Positions 1 through 7,728 of a stretch of 14,122 bases of DNA are shown in pieces; the first letter of the stretch is position 1; every line of letters begins with the position of its first letter. A model generated the notes under the pieces. The model did not search any database. It was not told the DNA's origin and worked only from the letters and a program-made list of their open reading frames with translations. The translations under genes and the position numbers were made by a program. This DNA is from Collinsella sp. (GTDB lineage Bacteria > Actinomycetota > Coriobacteriia > Coriobacteriales > Coriobacteriaceae): positions 1 to 14,122 of the forward strand of contig JAUMPM010000051.1 in assembly GCA_031294825.1 (NCBI GenBank), given 5' to 3'.

Positions 1-32
1 GCTGCTCCTTATCTATCCCGTCGTCCCGGGGG

Positions 33-53
33 GCGGGGCATACTCTGTCCCGC
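33..53. repeat. GC-rich hairpin in gene-less left edge
   Basis: An 8-bp stem (GCGGGGCA at 33-40 with TGTCCCGC at 46-53, one G-T pair) closes a 5-nt loop, TACTC. It is not followed by a T-run on either strand, so it is not a canonical terminator. It lies immediately left of the larger hairpin at 57-174 and could be part of the same structured element or the end of something starting outside the window. Confidence 0.6.
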
Positions 54-56
54 CGG

Positions 57-174
57 TCCGAGGGCGTTGGTATGTGGTCGCCTGCTCGGACAGTCCTGGC
101 TCGCACGGAGAGCACATTAAGTGCTCTCCGGCTCGTGCGGAACTCGCGATCGACCAAATACCAAAGCCCTCGGA
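57..174. repeat. 118-bp nested imperfect palindrome (REP/MITE-like or structured RNA)
   Basis: The outer arms 57-80 and 151-174 are reverse complements over 24 bp with two mismatches. Inside, GGAGAGCAC (107-115) and GTGCTCTCC (121-129) form a perfect 9-bp stem with an ATTAA loop. CGCAC (102-106) pairs with GTGCG (135-139) across a 5-nt bulge. No T-tract follows on either strand. I do not recognise tmRNA, RNase P RNA, SRP RNA or a known riboswitch signature in it. A non-autonomous palindromic element or an undescribed structured RNA are both possible. The rest of 175-272 shows nothing I can support. Confidence 0.65.
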
Positions 175-272
175 ACTAAGGATACATGGTAGAGGCGCGT
201 GTGCTGCAAAATTTATCGGCCTGTGACCTATTCCATGTCCCAGGTCGGCTCATCTTCACCACCTTTAAATAA

Positions 273-305
273 AAAAGAGGTACCGGTTGTTTCGGTACCT
301 CTTTT
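273..305 (-). terminator. Intrinsic terminator of metK
   Basis: A perfect 13-bp stem (273-285 with 293-305) encloses a 7-nt loop. Read on the - strand, the stem is followed by TTTTTTATTT. It begins 37 bp after the metK stop codon, which fits a rho-independent terminator for metK. Confidence 0.93.
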
Positions 306-342
306 GATGCGTTTCTATTTGGCTGTGGCTTTTCTCGTAAGC

Positions 343-1623
<1,281 letters not shown>

Positions 1624-1645
1624 GATTGTCCTTTCAAAAACGTGT

Positions 1646-1672
1646 CCCGGCGACCGTTACCATTCCGCCGGG
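1646..1672 (-). promoter_or_regulatory. Hairpin in metK 5' leader
   Basis: On the - strand CCCGGCG and CGCCGGG form a perfect 7-bp stem with a 13-nt loop. ACACG and then TTTTTG follow, and the metK Shine-Dalgarno lies just downstream. The stem and U-run resemble a weak attenuator, although the 5-nt gap before the U-run is longer than usual. It could equally be a simple mRNA-stabilising 5' hairpin. Function is inferred only from position. Confidence 0.4.
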
Positions 1673-1690
1673 CTCTCTATGCAAGGGCAC

Positions 1691-1696
1691 ATCATA
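1691..1696 (-). promoter_or_regulatory. Possible -10 box of metK promoter
   Basis: TATGAT on the - strand lies about 68 bp upstream of the metK start, in a short AT-rich stretch. No good -35 hexamer is visible 16-18 bp upstream. The implied transcript would start near 1684-1686, just before the leader hairpin. Confidence 0.35.
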
Positions 1697-1734
1697 GCGC
1701 GTAAATCAAACATTCACACCCTTTCCGCACCTAC

Positions 1735-1820
1735 TCATTGGGGACAGACTTAAATGGCCAGCCTTACCTAAGTGCCGACAGGTTGCCCAAAGACTGATCA
1801 TTTAAGTCTGTCCCCAATGA
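1735..1820. repeat. Perfect 22-bp inverted repeat between divergent metK and gltX
   Basis: Arms 1735-1756 and 1799-1820 are exact reverse complements over 22 bp, with core ATTGGGGACAGACTTAAAT. A 42-bp spacer separates them. A further 7-bp pair, TCCGCAC (1724-1730) with GTGCGGA (1838-1844), nests outside. There is no T-run, and both flanking genes point away, so it is not a terminator. Length and architecture fit a REP/REPIN- or MITE-type palindromic element, the kind mobilised in trans by IS200-like (Y1/TnpA_REP) transposases. No transposase is present here, so that link is inference. Confidence 0.8.
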
Positions 1821-1860
1821 CTGGGTCGGTGCCCTTTGTGCGGAGGTTGCTTTGATGCTT

Positions 1861-1866
1861 TATACT
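1861..1866 (+). promoter_or_regulatory. Possible -10 box of gltX promoter
   Basis: TATACT lies 40 bp upstream of the preferred gltX ATG (1907), behind a TG-rich stretch. No convincing -35 is seen. A start near 1872 would give a leader of about 35 nt and would exclude the in-frame ATG at 1868 as a start codon. Confidence 0.4.
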
Positions 1867-1906
1867 GATGCGGTTAGACATCCATCCTGCAATCGAGGAG
1901 ATTTCC

Positions 1907-3382
1907 ATGGCATCAGACGTTCGCGTCCGCTTTGCACCCTCACCGACGGGCAAGCTGCACATCGGCGGCGCCCGCACCGCTATCTATAACTGGGCTTTCG
2001 CCCGTGCAAACGGCGGCACGTTCATCCTGCGTATCGACGACACCGACCCCACCCGCTCTACCGACGAGAACACGCAGATTATCCTGCGCGCCATGCGTTG
2101 GCTGGGCCTGGACTGGGACGAGGGTCCCGAGGTGGGCGGCGATTTTGGCCCCTACGCCCAGACCGAGCGCCTGGACCTGTACAAGCAGGCCGCCCAGAAG
2201 CTTTGGGACGAGGGTAAGGCCTATCCCTGCTTCTGCACCAAGGAGCAGCTCGACGCCGATCGCAAGGCCGCGCAGGAGCGCAAGGACCCCTTCCAGGGCT
2301 ATCAGCGCCGTTGCCGCGATCTTGATCCCGAGGAGGCCCGCCGTCGCATCGAGGCCGGCGAGTCCTACGTCCTACGCATCAAGGTGCCCGAGGACCGCGG
2401 CGACGTCGTCATCCACGATGCCGTCCACGGCGAGGTGACCTTCGACGCCAAGGAGCTCGACGACTTTGTGATCTTCCGCTCCGATGGCACGCCCACGTAC
2501 AACTTTGCGACCGTCGTCGACGACGCCATGATGAAGATCACCCATGTCATCCGCGGCGACGACCACCTGTCCAACACCCCGCGTCAGGTCATGGTCTACG
2601 AGGCCCTCGGCGCGCCCGTGCCCACGTTCGCCCACATCTCCATGATCCTGGGCGCCGACGGCAAGAAGCTCTCCAAGCGCCATGGCGCCACCTCGGTGGA
2701 GGAGTACCGCGACGCCGGCTACCTTTCCGACGCCTTCGTCAACTACCTGGCGCTGCTCGGCTGGTCGCTCGACGGCGAGACCACAATCATCCCGCGCGAT
2801 GTCCTGGCCAGCAAGTTCTCGCTCGACCGCATCTCCAAGAACCCGGCGACCTTCGACCCAAAGAAACTCGACTGGGTCAACGCCGAGTACATCAACGGCA
2901 TGTCCGATGCCCAGTTTGCCGACGAGATCATGGTCCCCGAGCTGCACGAGGCGGGTCTCATCGAGGGCAACGTCGAGTACGGCGAGGACTGGATCGACGC
3001 GCTTGCCGCAATCGTCAAGCCGCGCACCAAGATGCCGGCCGACGCCGTGACCGTCGCCGCTCCCATCTTCGCTACGGCCGAGACGCTCGAGTATGACGAG
3101 AAATCCGTTAACAAGGGCCTGGCTAAGGAAGGCACGGGCGTCATTCTGGATGCCGCCAAGGCCGCGCTCGAGGGTGTGGACAAGTGGACTGCCGAGGCCA
3201 TCGACGCCGCGCTTGAGCCGCTGCCCGAGCAGATGGACCTTAAGAAGCGCGTGGTGTTCCAGGCCGTGCGCGTCGCCGTCTGCGGCAACATGGTGAGCCC
3301 TCCGCTGGGCGAGACCATGGCGCTCGTCGGCCGCGACGACTGCCTGGCGCGCATCGACCGCGCCCGCACGATGGCGCTGTAA
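1907..3382 (+). CDS. gltX: Glutamyl-tRNA synthetase (class I)
   Basis: GltX charges tRNA-Glu with glutamate using ATP in the cytosol. The 491-residue product has the class I N-terminal catalytic domain with FAPSPTGKLHIGG (HIGH-type motif at 18-21) and KLSKR (KMSKS-type loop, 254-258). GDDHLSNTPRQ lies between them, and a helical anticodon-binding C-terminal half follows. The ATG at 1907 was chosen because GAGGAG sits 6 nt before it and the product then begins directly at the conserved first strand. An in-frame ATG at 1868 would add 13 residues but overlaps the likely promoter. Many bacteria with this enzyme type also mischarge tRNA-Gln for GatCAB; the sequence alone does not settle that here. 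The gene appears monocistronic and ends in a terminator. Confidence 0.97.
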   Translation: MASDVRVRFAPSPTGKLHIGGARTAIYNWAFARANGGTFILRIDDTDPTRSTDENTQIILRAMRWLGLDWDEGPEVGGDFGPYAQTERLDLYKQAAQKLWDEGKAYPCFCTKEQLDADRKAAQERKDPFQGYQRRCRDLDPEEARRRIEAGESYVLRIKVPEDRGDVVIHDAVHGEVTFDAKELDDFVIFRSDGTPTYNFATVVDDAMMKITHVIRGDDHLSNTPRQVMVYEALGAPVPTFAHISMILGADGKKLSKRHGATSVEEYRDAGYLSDAFVNYLALLGWSLDGETTIIPRDVLASKFSLDRISKNPATFDPKKLDWVNAEYINGMSDAQFADEIMVPELHEAGLIEGNVEYGEDWIDALAAIVKPRTKMPADAVTVAAPIFATAETLEYDEKSVNKGLAKEGTGVILDAAKAALEGVDKWTAEAIDAALEPLPEQMDLKKRVVFQAVRVAVCGNMVSPPLGETMALVGRDDCLARIDRARTMAL

Positions 3383-3405
3383 TCGCTGCGCAAATGTATG
3401 TATCC

Positions 3406-3432
3406 GAGCCCCGTTCACTCAGAGCGGGGCTC
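3406..3432 (+). terminator. Intrinsic terminator of gltX
   Basis: GAGCCCCG (3406-3413) and CGGGGCTC (3425-3432) form a perfect 8-bp stem with an 11-nt loop, followed by TTGTTTCTG. It lies 24 bp after the gltX stop and 40 bp before the priA start, separating gltX transcription from priA. Confidence 0.85.
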
Positions 3433-3471
3433 TTGTTTCTGTAGACGTATGGGATAGGAGGTGCTGGGGCC

Positions 3472-5925
3472 ATGGCCGAGCAACTTTCGCTGTTTGGTTC
3501 GCCGGAACCAAAACAGGCCCTCGAAAAGCCCGACCGCTCGGCCGAGCAGGCCAAGCCCGAGTCCGCGCCCGAGCCCGTTGCCGCCTACGCGAGCGTGGTC
3601 CTCGACATCCCGACCCGTGCGCTGTCCGAGCCATTCGCCTACGGTATCCCCCGGTCCCTTGCCAACGAGGCGCAGATCGGATCCACGGTCCTGGTCCACT
3701 TTGGTAACCGTGCTGCCGCGGGCTATATCGTCGACATTGCGCCTGAGCTGGGAGACCTGCAGGGCAACAACGCCCTCGACCTTTCGCGTATTAAGCCCGT
3801 CGAAGCCATCCTCAGCAAACCGCTCTTTACCGCCGAGGCTGCCCGTATCGCACGCTGGATGAGCCGCGAGTACGTCGCAACGCTTTCCGAGTGCCTGCGT
3901 TTGTTCTTGCCCCCGGGTGGAAGCCCGCGCGTGGTCAAGGGCGGTGATGGCGTGTGGGCCGTTGAGCGCCCCGCCGTCAAGCCTATCCAAAACCGCTGGG
4001 TCATGCTCACGCCCGAGGGTTTCGACTATACGCCGCCCAAGACTGCAGTTCGTCAGCGTCAGCTCATTGAGGCGCTCCAGTGCGGCCCGGTCACGACGCG
4101 CGACCTCAACCTTCTCTATAACAGCATGTCGGCGACCATCAAGGCGCTCGAAAAACGCGGCGTCGTGGTGGTGGAGGGGCGCCGTGCTTGGCGTGGCTGC
4201 AGCGAGCAGACCTCGCTGTCCTCGGCAAGTGGCAAGGCGCCGGTCTTCCTTACCAACGGCCAGCAGCAGGCGCTCGCGCAGATTGAGCGCGCCCGTCTTG
4301 ACGCCCACGGAGACGTGGTCCTTGTCGACGGCGTCACCGGCTCCGGCAAAACCGAGGTTTACCTTTCGGCGATTGAGCGCGTGCTGGCGGCCGGCCGATC
4401 GGCTTGCGTGCTCGTGCCCGAGATTTCGCTGACGGCCCAGACCGTTGGCCGCTTCCGCTCGCGCTTTGGCGAGACAGTCGCCGTGTTCCACTCGCGGCTT
4501 TCGGCCGGCGAGCGCTTGGACCAGTGGGATATGGTCGCCAGCGGTGCCGCCCGCGTGGTCGTCGGCGCCCGCTCGGCGCTCTTCTGCCCGCTTGACGACC
4601 TGGGCCTCATCATCATCGATGAGGAGCACGAGACCAGCTACAAGCAGGGGTCCAGTCCGCGTTATCACGCGCGCGAGGTGGCGGCCGAGATGGCGCGGCG
4701 CTACCGCTGCCCGCTCGTGTTGGGCTCCGCCACGCCTTCTGCCGAGGCTCTCGACCGCTGCCGCCGTGGCACGTATAACGGTGCCACCTGGACGCGCGTC
4801 GAGATGCCCGAGCGACCGGGACACGCAGTCCTTCCTACGGTCCGCATTGCCGACCTGCGTCGCGAGTTCTCGCACGGCAGCCGCTCCATGTTCTCAAAAC
4901 CCTTGATGGAGGGATTGGAGCGTGTGGTCGAGCGCCGCGAGAAGGCCGTGTTGCTGCATAACCGTCGTGGCTTTGCGCCATTCCTGATGTGCCGCGAGTG
5001 CGGCTGCGTTCCCACCTGCAACCACTGCTCCACAGCGCTTACGTATCACGAGCGCACGCACACGCTGCAATGTCACACGTGCGGATCCTCCTGGCGCGTG
5101 CAGCCGTATCCCGCGCCCACGAGTCGTTGCCCCAAATGTGGCAGTCGCTACCTGGCAAAAATGGGGCTGGGCACGCAGCAGATCGAGGACGCACTGCGCC
5201 AGATGCTTCCCGAGGACGTCGCCATTATTCGCATGGATGCCGATTCCACGCGCGGCAAGGATGCGCACAAAAAGCTGCTCGAGCAGTTCGATGCGGCGGA
5301 TTGCGCCGTGTTGCTGGGTACCCAGATGATCGCTAAAGGTCTCGATTTTCCCGAAGTCACGCTCGTGGGCGTGGTCAATGCCGACTTCGCCCTCAAGCTG
5401 CCGGACTTCCGCGCAGGGGAGCGCGCCTACGATCTGCTGGAGCAGGTCGCGGGCCGTGCCGGTCGCGGCGATCGTCCCGGCGAGGTCATCATCCAGACCT
5501 ACCTGCCCGAGGATCCGGTCATTCGCGCCGTCGCTAAGCACGACCGTTCGATCTTTACCGACTACGACCTGGACCAGCGCCGCGACGCCCTGTATCCACC
5601 GTTCGTGCGTCTGATCAACATTTTGGTGTGGTCGGCGAACCGAGACGACGCGCAGGACTACATTGGGCGCATTGCAAAGCTCCTTAAGCGCCGCTGGCAT
5701 GCCGCCGCGCTCGACTTTTTGCGGGCGGGGAGCGCCGTGCCGCAGGTGCTGGGCCCGGCTTCGTGTGTAATCGAGAGAGCCAAGGACCGTTACCGCTTCC
5801 ATCTGCTTGTGAAGTCGCCGGTAGGGTACCATGTCTCTGATGATATCGACGCCTGTCTCAAAGAAGCGGGCTCCGTGCGCGGCGTGAGCCTGAGCGTTGA
5901 CGTCGATGCCTATGATTTGATGTAA
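3472..5925 (+). CDS. priA: Primosomal replication restart helicase PriA (primosomal protein N')
   Basis: PriA recognises stalled forks and recombination intermediates and reloads the replicative helicase, using ATP-driven 3'-5' unwinding. The 817-residue protein has a 3'-DNA-binding domain (about 38-145), a winged-helix-like region (about 170-240), Walker A GVTGSGKTE (287-295), Walker B/motif II DEEH (383-386) and motif VI QVAGRAGRG (658-666). Between the helicase lobes are four CxxC pairs (C507/C510, C516/C519, C534/C537, C553/C556) for two zinc ions. The first 37 residues are an extra charged, Pro/Glu/Ala-rich tail that begins MAEQLSLFG. QLSLF at 4-8 matches the beta-clamp-binding consensus. 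The Shine-Dalgarno AGGAGG lies about 10 nt before the ATG. priA is followed 18 bp later by def, probably co-transcribed. Confidence 0.97.
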   Translation: MAEQLSLFGSPEPKQALEKPDRSAEQAKPESAPEPVAAYASVVLDIPTRALSEPFAYGIPRSLANEAQIGSTVLVHFGNRAAAGYIVDIAPELGDLQGNNALDLSRIKPVEAILSKPLFTAEAARIARWMSREYVATLSECLRLFLPPGGSPRVVKGGDGVWAVERPAVKPIQNRWVMLTPEGFDYTPPKTAVRQRQLIEALQCGPVTTRDLNLLYNSMSATIKALEKRGVVVVEGRRAWRGCSEQTSLSSASGKAPVFLTNGQQQALAQIERARLDAHGDVVLVDGVTGSGKTEVYLSAIERVLAAGRSACVLVPEISLTAQTVGRFRSRFGETVAVFHSRLSAGERLDQWDMVASGAARVVVGARSALFCPLDDLGLIIIDEEHETSYKQGSSPRYHAREVAAEMARRYRCPLVLGSATPSAEALDRCRRGTYNGATWTRVEMPERPGHAVLPTVRIADLRREFSHGSRSMFSKPLMEGLERVVERREKAVLLHNRRGFAPFLMCRECGCVPTCNHCSTALTYHERTHTLQCHTCGSSWRVQPYPAPTSRCPKCGSRYLAKMGLGTQQIEDALRQMLPEDVAIIRMDADSTRGKDAHKKLLEQFDAADCAVLLGTQMIAKGLDFPEVTLVGVVNADFALKLPDFRAGERAYDLLEQVAGRAGRGDRPGEVIIQTYLPEDPVIRAVAKHDRSIFTDYDLDQRRDALYPPFVRLINILVWSANRDDAQDYIGRIAKLLKRRWHAAALDFLRAGSAVPQVLGPASCVIERAKDRYRFHLLVKSPVGYHVSDDIDACLKEAGSVRGVSLSVDVDAYDLM

Positions 5926-5943
5926 CAAACCGAAAGGATGGCC

Positions 5944-6480
5944 ATGGAAGCCAACGGAATCGTACTGTCCCCCGACCCTCGTCTGCGCCAGGAGTGCGCC
6001 GTCATCGAGGAGATCACCCCGGCGATCGAGGCGCTTGCCGAGAAGATGAAGAAGATGATGTTCGAGAACGGCGGCTGCGGCCTGGCTGCTCCGCAGATCG
6101 GCGAGCTTATTCAGCTCGTCACCATCGACTGCGACTACAGCGACAAGAACGACTACGACCCGTACGTGCTCATCAATCCCGTCATTGTTGAGCAGAGCGA
6201 CCATCTGGTGCCGTTTAGCGAGGGCTGCCTGTCCATCCCCGGCATTAGCTGCGAGATCGAGCGTCCCGACCATGTCGTGGTCGAGGCGTACGACTTGGAC
6301 GCCAACCTGATTCGCTATGAGGCCACGGGCGATTTGTTCTGCGTGTGCCTGCAGCACGAGATCGATCATCTGCACGGTAACACCATGTTCGAGCGCCTTA
6401 AGCCCATGCAGAGGCTCAAGGCCGTCAAGGAGTACCAGGACGCCCTGGCCCGCGGCGCTCGACCGGGCGAGACGGAGTAG
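5944..6480 (+). CDS. def: Peptide deformylase
   Basis: Def removes the N-formyl group from the initiator methionine of nascent proteins and reverses the mark added by Fmt downstream. The 178-residue product carries all three family motifs: GCGLAAPQIG (44-53), EGCLS (93-97) and QHEIDH (137-142). The metal ligands are C95, H138 and H142, with catalytic E139. An in-frame ATG at 5938 exists, but the Shine-Dalgarno GAAAGG abuts it with no spacing. That same GAAAGG is 6 nt before the ATG at 5944, so 5944 is the likely start; the difference is two residues. It follows priA by 18 bp. Codons are strongly C/G-ending, unlike fmt immediately downstream. Confidence 0.97.
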   Translation: MEANGIVLSPDPRLRQECAVIEEITPAIEALAEKMKKMMFENGGCGLAAPQIGELIQLVTIDCDYSDKNDYDPYVLINPVIVEQSDHLVPFSEGCLSIPGISCEIERPDHVVVEAYDLDANLIRYEATGDLFCVCLQHEIDHLHGNTMFERLKPMQRLKAVKEYQDALARGARPGETE

Positions 6481-6488
6481 GTCTCACC

Positions 6489-6590
6489 GTCCCCGGTGCT
6501 GAGCGCCCGCATATCATCCCGTGCTCAAACATTCTCGCTTTGCTGCGAAACTGCGCGCGGGACGATATGCGGGCGCTCAGCACCGGGGAC
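6489..6590. repeat. Long palindrome with 33-bp arms between def and fmt
   Basis: Arms 6489-6521 and 6558-6590 are reverse complements over 33 bp with one mismatch (a G-T pair in the folded RNA). They share the core CCCCGGTGCTGAGCGCCCGC. The 36-bp centre has its own small TCGC/GCGA pairing. The element starts 8 bp after the def stop codon. No T-run follows, so termination is not the obvious role. The arm end ACCGGGGACTG resembles the arm of the 1735-1820 element (ATTGGGGACAG), which suggests a related REP/MITE-type family. Confidence 0.85.
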
Positions 6591-6664
6591 TGCGTTGTTC
6601 TGGCTCGGTTCGCCCGGGTGCCGTCGGGCCAGGGAAGGGCGTCTTCGCTGATAATTGCTTTGTT

Positions 6665-6693
6665 GGAAGAGCTGCTTTTATTGCGGCTCTTTC
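6665..6693 (+). terminator. Probable intrinsic terminator after def
   Basis: AGAGCTGC (6668-6675) pairs with GCGGCTCT (6683-6690) with one G-T pair and a TTTTATT loop. Three more flanking pairs extend the stem to 6665/6693. TTTGGTTTTGGG follows. It would end transcription coming from priA-def and leave fmt-rsmB needing its own promoter. I could not identify one with confidence in 6694-6807, which is G+T-rich. Confidence 0.65.
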
Positions 6694-6807
6694 TTTGGTT
6701 TTGGGTATATTTGTTTTTGTTGAATTGTTCTTGCGGATGGGCCGGGTACTTGGCTTTCCGCTGTTCTTTGTAGCCGTCTCGGCTTTGGTTGAGGGGAGAC
6801 GTCCTTT

Positions 6808-7728
6808 ATGCGTATTGTGTTTATGGGTACGCCTGATTTTGCTGTGCCTTCGCTGGTTTCGCTTGTTGAGGCTGGGAATGAGATTGCGCTTGTTGTTACT
6901 CGTCCTGATGCTGTTCGTGGGCGTGGTAAGAAGCTGGAGCCGTCTCCTGTTAAGGCTAAGGCGCTTGAGCTGGGGTTGCCGGTCGTTGAGGCCAATCGTA
7001 TGACGCCTGAGGTTGTTGAGGCGCTTCAGGCTGCGCAGGCTGATATTTTCTGCGTGGCTGCGTATGGCTGCATTTTGCCTGATGACGTGTTGCATATGGC
7101 GCCGCTTGGTATTGTGAATGTTCATGCGTCCTTGCTGCCTCGTTGGCGTGGGGCTGCTCCTATTCAGCGTGCGATTCTCGCTGGTGATGATGTTGCTGGT
7201 GTTTCCATTATGCGTATTGGGCATGGCGTGGATACCGGTGCTTATTGCGCACAGGCCTCGACCTCGGTTGCCGGTAAGCATGCTGAGGCGCTGACCATGG
7301 AGCTTGGTGAGCTTGGCGGCAAATTGCTTGCCGATACGCTTCCTTCGCTTGCTGACGGCACCGCTATTTGGACCGAGCAGGATGAGTCGCTCGTTACCCA
7401 TGCTGCCAAGATTTCTAAGCAGGAGATGCGTCTGGATCCGCAGATGGCGGCGCTCGATTGCGTGCGTCATGTGCTTGCTTCGTCCGATACCGCGCCTGCT
7501 CGTTGCGTGATTGCCGGCAAGACCGTGCGCGTGCTCGATGCTGCGCCGGCTGATGTGTCGCTTGGCGAGGATCAGGTTCTCGTTAAGGCCAAGCGTGTTT
7601 ACCTGGGTCTTTCCGATGGTTCGGTTGAGTTGCTCGAGGTTAAGCCTGATGGCAAGCGTGCTATGGCCGCTTCTGCTTGGGCTGCTGGGCTGCAAGGCGC
7701 CGATCTTTCGTGGGGTGTTCTGTCATGA
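6808..7728 (+). CDS. fmt: Methionyl-tRNA formyltransferase
   Basis: Fmt formylates Met-tRNA(fMet) with 10-formyltetrahydrofolate, which bacteria use to initiate translation. The 306-residue product starts with the Rossmann strand MRIVFMGTPDFAVP. It has the conserved NVHASLLPRWRGAAPIQ block, in which N104 and H106 are catalytic, and D142 in GVDTG completes the triad (E. coli N108/H110/D146). The C-terminal OB-like tRNA-binding domain follows from about residue 205. GAGGGGAG lies about 9 nt before the ATG. The stop codon overlaps the rsmB start (ATGA), so the two are translationally coupled. The first 58 codons have only T or G in the third position, in sharp contrast with def and gltX, which favour C. 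Confidence 0.97.
   Translation: MRIVFMGTPDFAVPSLVSLVEAGNEIALVVTRPDAVRGRGKKLEPSPVKAKALELGLPVVEANRMTPEVVEALQAAQADIFCVAAYGCILPDDVLHMAPLGIVNVHASLLPRWRGAAPIQRAILAGDDVAGVSIMRIGHGVDTGAYCAQASTSVAGKHAEALTMELGELGGKLLADTLPSLADGTAIWTEQDESLVTHAAKISKQEMRLDPQMAALDCVRHVLASSDTAPARCVIAGKTVRVLDAAPADVSLGEDQVLVKAKRVYLGLSDGSVELLEVKPDGKRAMAASAWAAGLQGADLSWGVLS

Noticed and set aside
1..342. tRNA, tmRNA, SRP RNA or RNase P RNA in the structured left edge
   Set aside because: No cloverleaf, CCA end or conserved core of these RNAs could be found on either strand.
1624..1867. SAM-I type riboswitch before metK
   Set aside because: The metK leader is too short for the conserved four-helix junction, and none of its signature segments is present.
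1868..1906. Upstream in-frame ATG for gltX adding 13 residues
   Set aside because: It overlaps the probable promoter, has no Shine-Dalgarno, and the ATG at 1907 has a well-spaced GAGGAG and matches the family N terminus.
2372..3418. 348-codon open frame on the - strand opposite gltX
   Set aside because: Shadow of gltX codon bias; it lacks motifs and a ribosome binding site.
3415..6375. Two long open frames on the - strand (about 486 and 493 codons) opposite priA and def
   Set aside because: They mirror C/G-ending codons of well-identified genes, give His/Arg/Ala/Gly/Leu-rich products without motifs, and have no Shine-Dalgarno. They are antisense shadows of GC-rich coding DNA.
6521..7003. 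160-codon + strand open frame spanning the def-fmt gap into fmt
   Set aside because: It begins inside the palindrome and gives a Leu/Arg/Val-rich product caused by the G+T-rich strand. It runs out of frame through fmt and has no ribosome binding site.
6577..7695. 372-codon open frame on the - strand opposite fmt
   Set aside because: It is Asn/Arg/Thr/Lys-rich, as expected from the reverse of T/G-ending codons. fmt has clear catalytic motifs on the other strand.
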